Virus record (IMG/VR): IMGVR_UViG_3300028837_001289
Location: 1-42,732 of that record
DNA: 42,732 nt
Direction: 5' to 3' (one strand)
Source: a virus
The notes below the pieces were generated by a model. It was not told where the DNA came from, searched no databases, and saw nothing but the letters and a program-made list of their open reading frames with translations. A program made the translations under genes and the position numbers. This document shows, piece by piece, positions 39,309 through 42,732 of the stretch. Positions within the stretch are counted from its first letter, which is position 1. Every line of letters starts with the position of its first letter.

Positions 39309-39479
39309 CTATGAAAACCCGTTTTTGAATCTAAGCCATTCTACAAAACAGCACCTTGTTTGATCTGGAAAGACCGGATACCTTTTGCGACGGTCATAAA
39401 GCCATGTTGCCTCTAATGGTTCAAATTTTGCAAGCCGTTTCCAAAGTTCCCAATACTCACTATATGATTTTGTTTTCAT
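39309..39479 (-). CDS. Small basic aromatic protein, 56 aa
   Basis: ATG 39479 has AAAGGA with a good spacer. The 56 residues (MKTKSYSEYWELWKRLAKFE ... YPVFPDQTRCCFVEWLRFKN) are aromatic- and Arg/Lys-rich and helical, including a CC pair. Spacing to the next small ORF is nine bases. No recognised family. The ribosome site, adjacent small gene and lack of any better feature in this 200-base gap support it being real. Confidence 0.45.
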   Translation of the reverse strand: MKTKSYSEYWELWKRLAKFEPLEATWLYDRRKRYPVFPDQTRCCFVEWLRFKNGFS

Positions 39480-39511
39480 ACTAATCCTTTATTATAACCC
39501 TAATCGCGAAT

Positions 39512-40996
39512 TTATTTTCTCCACGGTTTTGACTCGACATATCCGTCTACGTGGCCCAATCCGGCATCTTCGATTGCTTGCCAAAGTGCTTCTTGTGGTT
39601 GTACGGCTGCATAAACCGCAAGCGCGTGTCCCCAATATTTATCCGCATGATGCAAGGCATTTCTTTCAGCATCATAAACATTGTTTTTGGAAGCCGTTAT
39701 GGTTTTTTTAATTGAATGAATTTGATAGGCAATATCCCGATCCATTGGAAGCGGAACATTTCCTCGCTCAAATTGAAGTCTGGATTCAACCGCCAGCAAT
39801 TCTTTTGATGGGTTTGTGAATGGGTACTCCTCGGCCTTCCGGGTTTTATCGCTTAGGTTTTCCGCTAACTGTGCGCCAATTCCGTTTGGATCAACAAGCA
39901 CTTTTGTAAATGGCAATCGATTTACAACCTCGACAAATAGTTTTTCTTGCACATCATACTTTACTTTATCCAGACTAATCGAAAACCGGAGCGGAAGCTT
40001 ATCATCACCCGTGCGCCCCAGAACCATCATTTCAGTAAGGTCTCGCTTGCGACCTATGTCAATCCCACCGACCATAACGTATTCGATTTCTCGTTTTTTC
40101 ACCGCCTGATCAACAGCGTTTAGCATTGAATACGCCTCTTCAACATTGGTGGCGTGCCACCAAACATGATTTGGCTTTTGATTCATTTGGATCAGTTCCC
40201 AAGAAATGTATGCGGTTGTTTCGTCTACCCAGATACACTCATACTCTTGTTGAAAGTCCTCAAGAAACATATTCTCAAAAATTTCAATAAGCGCTTCATT
40301 TCCAAATGCCCTAACTCGCTCCTCGGTGAGCATAGATGGAGCTTCTTTTTTCGCTTTTGACACGTCCTTACACAATGATTTAATGTGCCACCACGGAATT
40401 ATGAGTCGAACATAGCCGGGCCACTTCTTTAAACCCTCAGTTGCAATTTCCCAAAACAATCCTTTCGCACCAAACGGGCTTGACCCAATCCGCATATAGC
40501 CCCCACCTCGAATCGTTGACGGCAGGGCAGCTAAATAAATGTCGCGATCCAAGCCCTCTTGATAGTGCGCCATCTCATCAAGATAAACTCGGGTTTTTGC
40601 TTTACCACGAACAGGGCGGCAAGGATGAGAAATTAACCGAGATCCATTGTCGAACTCAATCATTGTCTGAGAATCGCGAACTATCTGGGGTCGCCATTGT
40701 GGATCTGTCGCCTCAACGATTGCCTTAGCATATCGGATTTTTTCTTGTGCTTCATCCAGATTGATACTAACAAAAATATGCGGCGTATTTGGATTCAATA
40801 TTCCGTCAACAACCGCATCCATAGCGGCGGTAAACGACCAGGCAATTTGCCTTGACTTTACATCAATCCCAAAACGCTCTAAGTTGTTAAGGTACTGTAT
40901 TTGAAAAACTTCCCACTTGGCGCCAGGTACGCCAGCAGCAGCAGGAAGATCAATTCTCTTTACTGCAAATTTCGTCTTCGCCGACTTGATTTGCAC
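39512..40996 (-). CDS. terL: Terminase large subunit, Mu gp28-like, 494 aa
   Basis: Start is GTG 40996 preceded by GAGGG, just after the small subunit's stop. Motifs: KSRQIAWS (47-54), a divergent Walker A with Lys upstream (as in other terminases using a SRQxGxS loop); ATPase strand TRVYLDEMAHY (135-145), Walker B with catalytic Glu; STIRGGGYMRIGSSP coupling region; and nuclease IDIGRKRDLTEM (about 302-313). A PNG-type acidic site (VLVDPNGIGAQL) follows. The enzyme cuts and pumps the genome into the prohead. Confidence 0.8.
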   Translation of the reverse strand: MQIKSAKTKFAVKRIDLPAAAGVPGAKWEVFQIQYLNNLERFGIDVKSRQIAWSFTAAMDAVVDGILNPNTPHIFVSINLDEAQEKIRYAKAIVEATDPQWRPQIVRDSQTMIEFDNGSRLISHPCRPVRGKAKTRVYLDEMAHYQEGLDRDIYLAALPSTIRGGGYMRIGSSPFGAKGLFWEIATEGLKKWPGYVRLIIPWWHIKSLCKDVSKAKKEAPSMLTEERVRAFGNEALIEIFENMFLEDFQQEYECIWVDETTAYISWELIQMNQKPNHVWWHATNVEEAYSMLNAVDQAVKKREIEYVMVGGIDIGRKRDLTEMMVLGRTGDDKLPLRFSISLDKVKYDVQEKLFVEVVNRLPFTKVLVDPNGIGAQLAENLSDKTRKAEEYPFTNPSKELLAVESRLQFERGNVPLPMDRDIAYQIHSIKKTITASKNNVYDAERNALHHADKYWGHALAVYAAVQPQEALWQAIEDAGLGHVDGYVESKPWRK

Positions 40997-41000
40997 CCCA

Positions 41001-41546
41001 TTATCCCTCTAACAGCATGACTTCTTTTAGGTTTTTGTCTTCGACTTCTTTCCATTTTTGAATATCTGCTAACGACTTGCCACCAGACGTAAAATCAGAT
41101 TTCACGGGCGCATCTAAACCTAGAATCTCGCAACGCTTATTAATACACCACTGAACGCCAGTCAAGAATCTGGGGTCTCCGGTTTGCCCCTCCTCACGTT
41201 TTGTGGCCTCTTTTCGGAATGGAAGCATGTCTTCTTTCGTTTTACCAACCGCGATTGCTTTTTGGGTTTCGGTTTCTTTATCTTCGCGCGATTGCAACCA
41301 AGCATCCCAATATTCACACTCAAGTTGATCAATTTTTGCAAGTTCTTTCCCTTTCGCTTTGTCATAATCAACCAGCGACGATTTTACCCAAGCATCTTGT
41401 AATTTTGCGAGATCACGACTGATGGTGGGTACAGACAATTTTAATTCTTCGGCAATCTCCGCTTGCGACCACCCGCGCAAATACATCTCACCAATTCTTT
41501 TCGCGTCCCTCCTGCGCTGTATTTTTCTTCTTATTGTCCTTGCCAT
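41001..41546 (-). CDS. terS: Terminase small subunit-like DNA-binding protein, 181 aa
   Basis: The N-terminus contains a helix-turn-helix: GEMYLRGWSQAEIAEELKLS followed by VPTISRDLAKLQ. This is followed by a charged helical region (KELAKIDQLECEYWDAWLQS) and a C-terminal segment with Lys/Glu helices. It precedes the large terminase by four bases. Small terminases recognise the packaging site and regulate the motor. GAGGTGAAAA provides the ribosome site. Confidence 0.65.
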   Translation of the reverse strand: MARTIRRKIQRRRDAKRIGEMYLRGWSQAEIAEELKLSVPTISRDLAKLQDAWVKSSLVDYDKAKGKELAKIDQLECEYWDAWLQSREDKETETQKAIAVGKTKEDMLPFRKEATKREEGQTGDPRFLTGVQWCINKRCEILGLDAPVKSDFTSGGKSLADIQKWKEVEDKNLKEVMLLEG

Positions 41547-41588
41547 TTTTCACCTCGTTTGTTTTCCGCTGACATTTTCTGTCATAGA

Positions 41589-42427
41589 TCAGCCTCGCTT
41601 GTCTAGTTTTTTAAACACCATGCCGTAATTGTTTACACCCTTTGAGATCTCTATGTCCTTTTTTTTGATGAGTTTATTGCGTCTAAATTGACTGTAGTCC
41701 ACCTGATGTTGCCAGCGATTCCGTTTCCAGACCACTTTTACGAGATCGGGGTGCTGTTTTTGCAATGATTTCGCCATTTGAAGTCTTCCATCTTCTTTAT
41801 AAAGTTCTTCTGTGTTACCACCTTTCATTCGCATGGTCGCAACTTTGTCTGCAAGAAACGCTTTAAACAAAACAGTGCACCACCCACCCTTTAATACCCT
41901 CAGCGACAAATCTGTGTCCTCGTTGTAGCGACCTCTCCACCTGTATTCAAGATCGTTTTTTATTAAAATGCATGAATAAATTCGTGTATTCAAAATAAAG
42001 GGGGGGGGTGTTTTAATTTTCTTGGCACAAACATTTCGTACTGCATTCCAGCAAGAGCGACATTTTCATACCTCTCAACAAAATCCTCCATCACCTTAAA
42101 CACGGTTCCAGAACCAATCCTGTATTTTACATTTTTGTTTAGTCGATAAAAGTCCCTGATGTTGTCATCTAATATCCAGTGCCTTTTGGCTCCCTGGCTT
42201 ATTGAGTGTTCCCAGACCCAATTTCGCACCGGTATTGATCCCTGCCCCAAATTGCTGAAAGGCAAAACCAATATGCTCGCCCTGTCAATTACCGCGGCGT
42301 ATTTTTCTAGTTCTTGGGGTTCAACAACGATCTTGAACGGTATTTTTGGCTTTAGTAATGCCTTAACGGTTAATCTGGATTTCCACCTTCCTTTCGATAT
42401 TACATAAACAGGAAACTCGGGATTCAT
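41589..42427 (-). CDS. TET-associated DNA glycosyltransferase (TAGT), split by a C9 tract
   Basis: Two frames together make one protein. The first (42427 to the frameshift) holds FPVYVISKGRWKSRLTVKAL, ILVLPFSNLGQGSIPVRNWV and HWILDDNIRDFYR (DDN as the nucleotide-sugar Asp motif). The second holds ILNTRIYSCILIKND, then WRGRYNEDTDLSLRVLKGGW (ED catalytic motif) and RWQHQVDYSQFRRN. These are the hallmarks I associate with TAGT enzymes, which glycosylate oxidised 5-methylcytosine in phage DNA. The frames join across C9 (42000-42008); one added C (or two removed) would fuse them. The ATGA start at 42427 follows the FkbM gene. No TET/JBP oxygenase is in the window. Confidence 0.7.
42000..42008 (-). 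other. Homopolymer C9 (coding strand) causing the TAGT frameshift
   Basis: Nine G on the plus strand. The first frame runs K-L-K-H-P-P-P-L-F-stop through it; the second frame continues P-F-I-L-N-T-R-I-Y. A length of 10 or 7 would restore a single ORF. Confidence 0.85.
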
Positions 42428-42732
42428 TTTTGCCAGCTTCCCGTTAAACTCCACCCACTTTTAAAAGTTGGGCGCATTATTGGCTTAAAGCCAGCCAACT
42501 CAATTTTATTAATAATGTTATTTGCAGCCAACATCCAGGGTCTTTTTGATATGGGGTGAAATTCTAATATAATTGCCCTTAATTGAGGTTGAACAATATT
42601 GTAAAGGTATTCCGCCCCCTCAACATCTATTTTTACAACCGTTGCATTTTTCACCGCTTCTTCATACCTGGTGGCTTTCACCCGTATGAAACCGGCTTTT
42701 TTATACGACTTAGCTATGCTGTTCGTTACCCC
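42424..42732 (-). CDS. FkbM-family methyltransferase, N-terminally cut by the window
   Basis: The frame is open from the window edge; the visible 102 residues end at TGA 42424. ATVVKIDVEGAEYLYNIVQP is the FkbM motif (K-I-D-V-E-G-A-E), followed by LRAIILEFHP. The missing part would hold the first Rossmann strand. It is directly upstream of and overlaps the TAGT gene (ATGA), suggesting methylation of the sugar or base in a hypermodification pathway. FkbM enzymes are O-methyltransferases; substrate inferred only. Confidence 0.7.
   Translation of the reverse strand, partial: GVTNSIAKSYKKAGFIRVKATRYEEAVKNATVVKIDVEGAEYLYNIVQPQLRAIILEFHPISKRPWMLAANNIINKIELAGFKPIMRPTFKSGWSLTGSWQK

Noticed and set aside
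37469-42427. Mu-like transposable phage
   Set aside because: Head genes are Mu-like, but no transposase, gpB, Mor/C regulator or terminal repeat is visible in the window, and the tail is not of Mu type.

Overview
The window is part of a tailed-phage (Caudoviricetes) or prophage genome, most likely assembled from an environmental metagenome. From about 42.7 kb down to 1.8 kb nearly every gene lies on the minus strand, in one tightly packed late operon with many ATGA or TAATG start/stop overlaps and order: terminase, portal, head, connector, tail tube, tape measure, baseplate, fibres. The head genes resemble phage Mu (gp28-type terminase, DUF935-type portal, gpF, gpI protease/scaffold, gpT capsid). 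The tail looks long and non-contractile: gp10-like completion protein, -1 frameshifted tail chaperone, about 1,000-residue tape measure, no sheath gene. No transposase, integrase or replication gene is visible, so Mu-type transposition is not implied. A lipoprotein signal peptide indicates a bacterial host; its identity cannot be read from the sequence.

Layout, in transcription order (right to left). 42.7-41.6 kb: an FkbM-like methyltransferase (cut by the window edge) and a TET-associated DNA-base glycosyltransferase (TAGT) split by a C9 tract. 41.5-35.6 kb: small and large terminase, two tiny ORFs, portal, three small Cys-rich or coiled-coil proteins, gpF-like head morphogenesis protein and a 67-aa ORF. 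35.55-35.30 kb: a sigma70-like promoter, about 220 nt of non-coding structured sequence and a strong intrinsic terminator. 35.3-31.8 kb: protease with nested in-frame scaffold, two decoration paralogues and the major capsid protein. 31.8-29.9 kb: a caspase/CHAT-like protein, two exported proteins sharing an identical 37-residue segment, and an E3-binding-like domain protein. 29.9-15.5 kb: connector, tail completion, tail terminator, two tail-tube paralogues, tail chaperones, tape measure, two distal-tail proteins, three fibre paralogues, a small helical protein and a Ser-Pro repeat protein. 15.45-7.5 kb: ten sugar- and methyl-transfer genes. 7.45-1.8 kb: a 1,606-aa fibre with about 970 residues of Ser-Pro repeat, a Gp77-like fibre-tail adaptor and a membrane-anchored protein. 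The first 1.8 kb carries small plus-strand genes, including a zinc-ribbon protein.

The most striking theme is the mucin-like Ser-Pro-Ser-Val/Ile/Ala repeat (SPS). It occurs in four structural proteins (1,606-aa fibre, 241-aa protein, 620-aa fibre, tail-tube protein) and flanks a glycosylation island whose two largest glycosyltransferases resemble polypeptide GalNAc-transferases. My hypothesis is that the phage encodes both Ser-rich linkers and the enzymes that decorate them. Comparing fibre paralogues shows that an SPS-module-SPS cassette was inserted into a pre-existing fibre domain, so SPS tracts may also be the joints through which domains are exchanged. Two coding-strand C tracts (C9 in TAGT, C5 in the tail-tube repeat) break reading frames and may be slippage-variable sites or sequencing errors.
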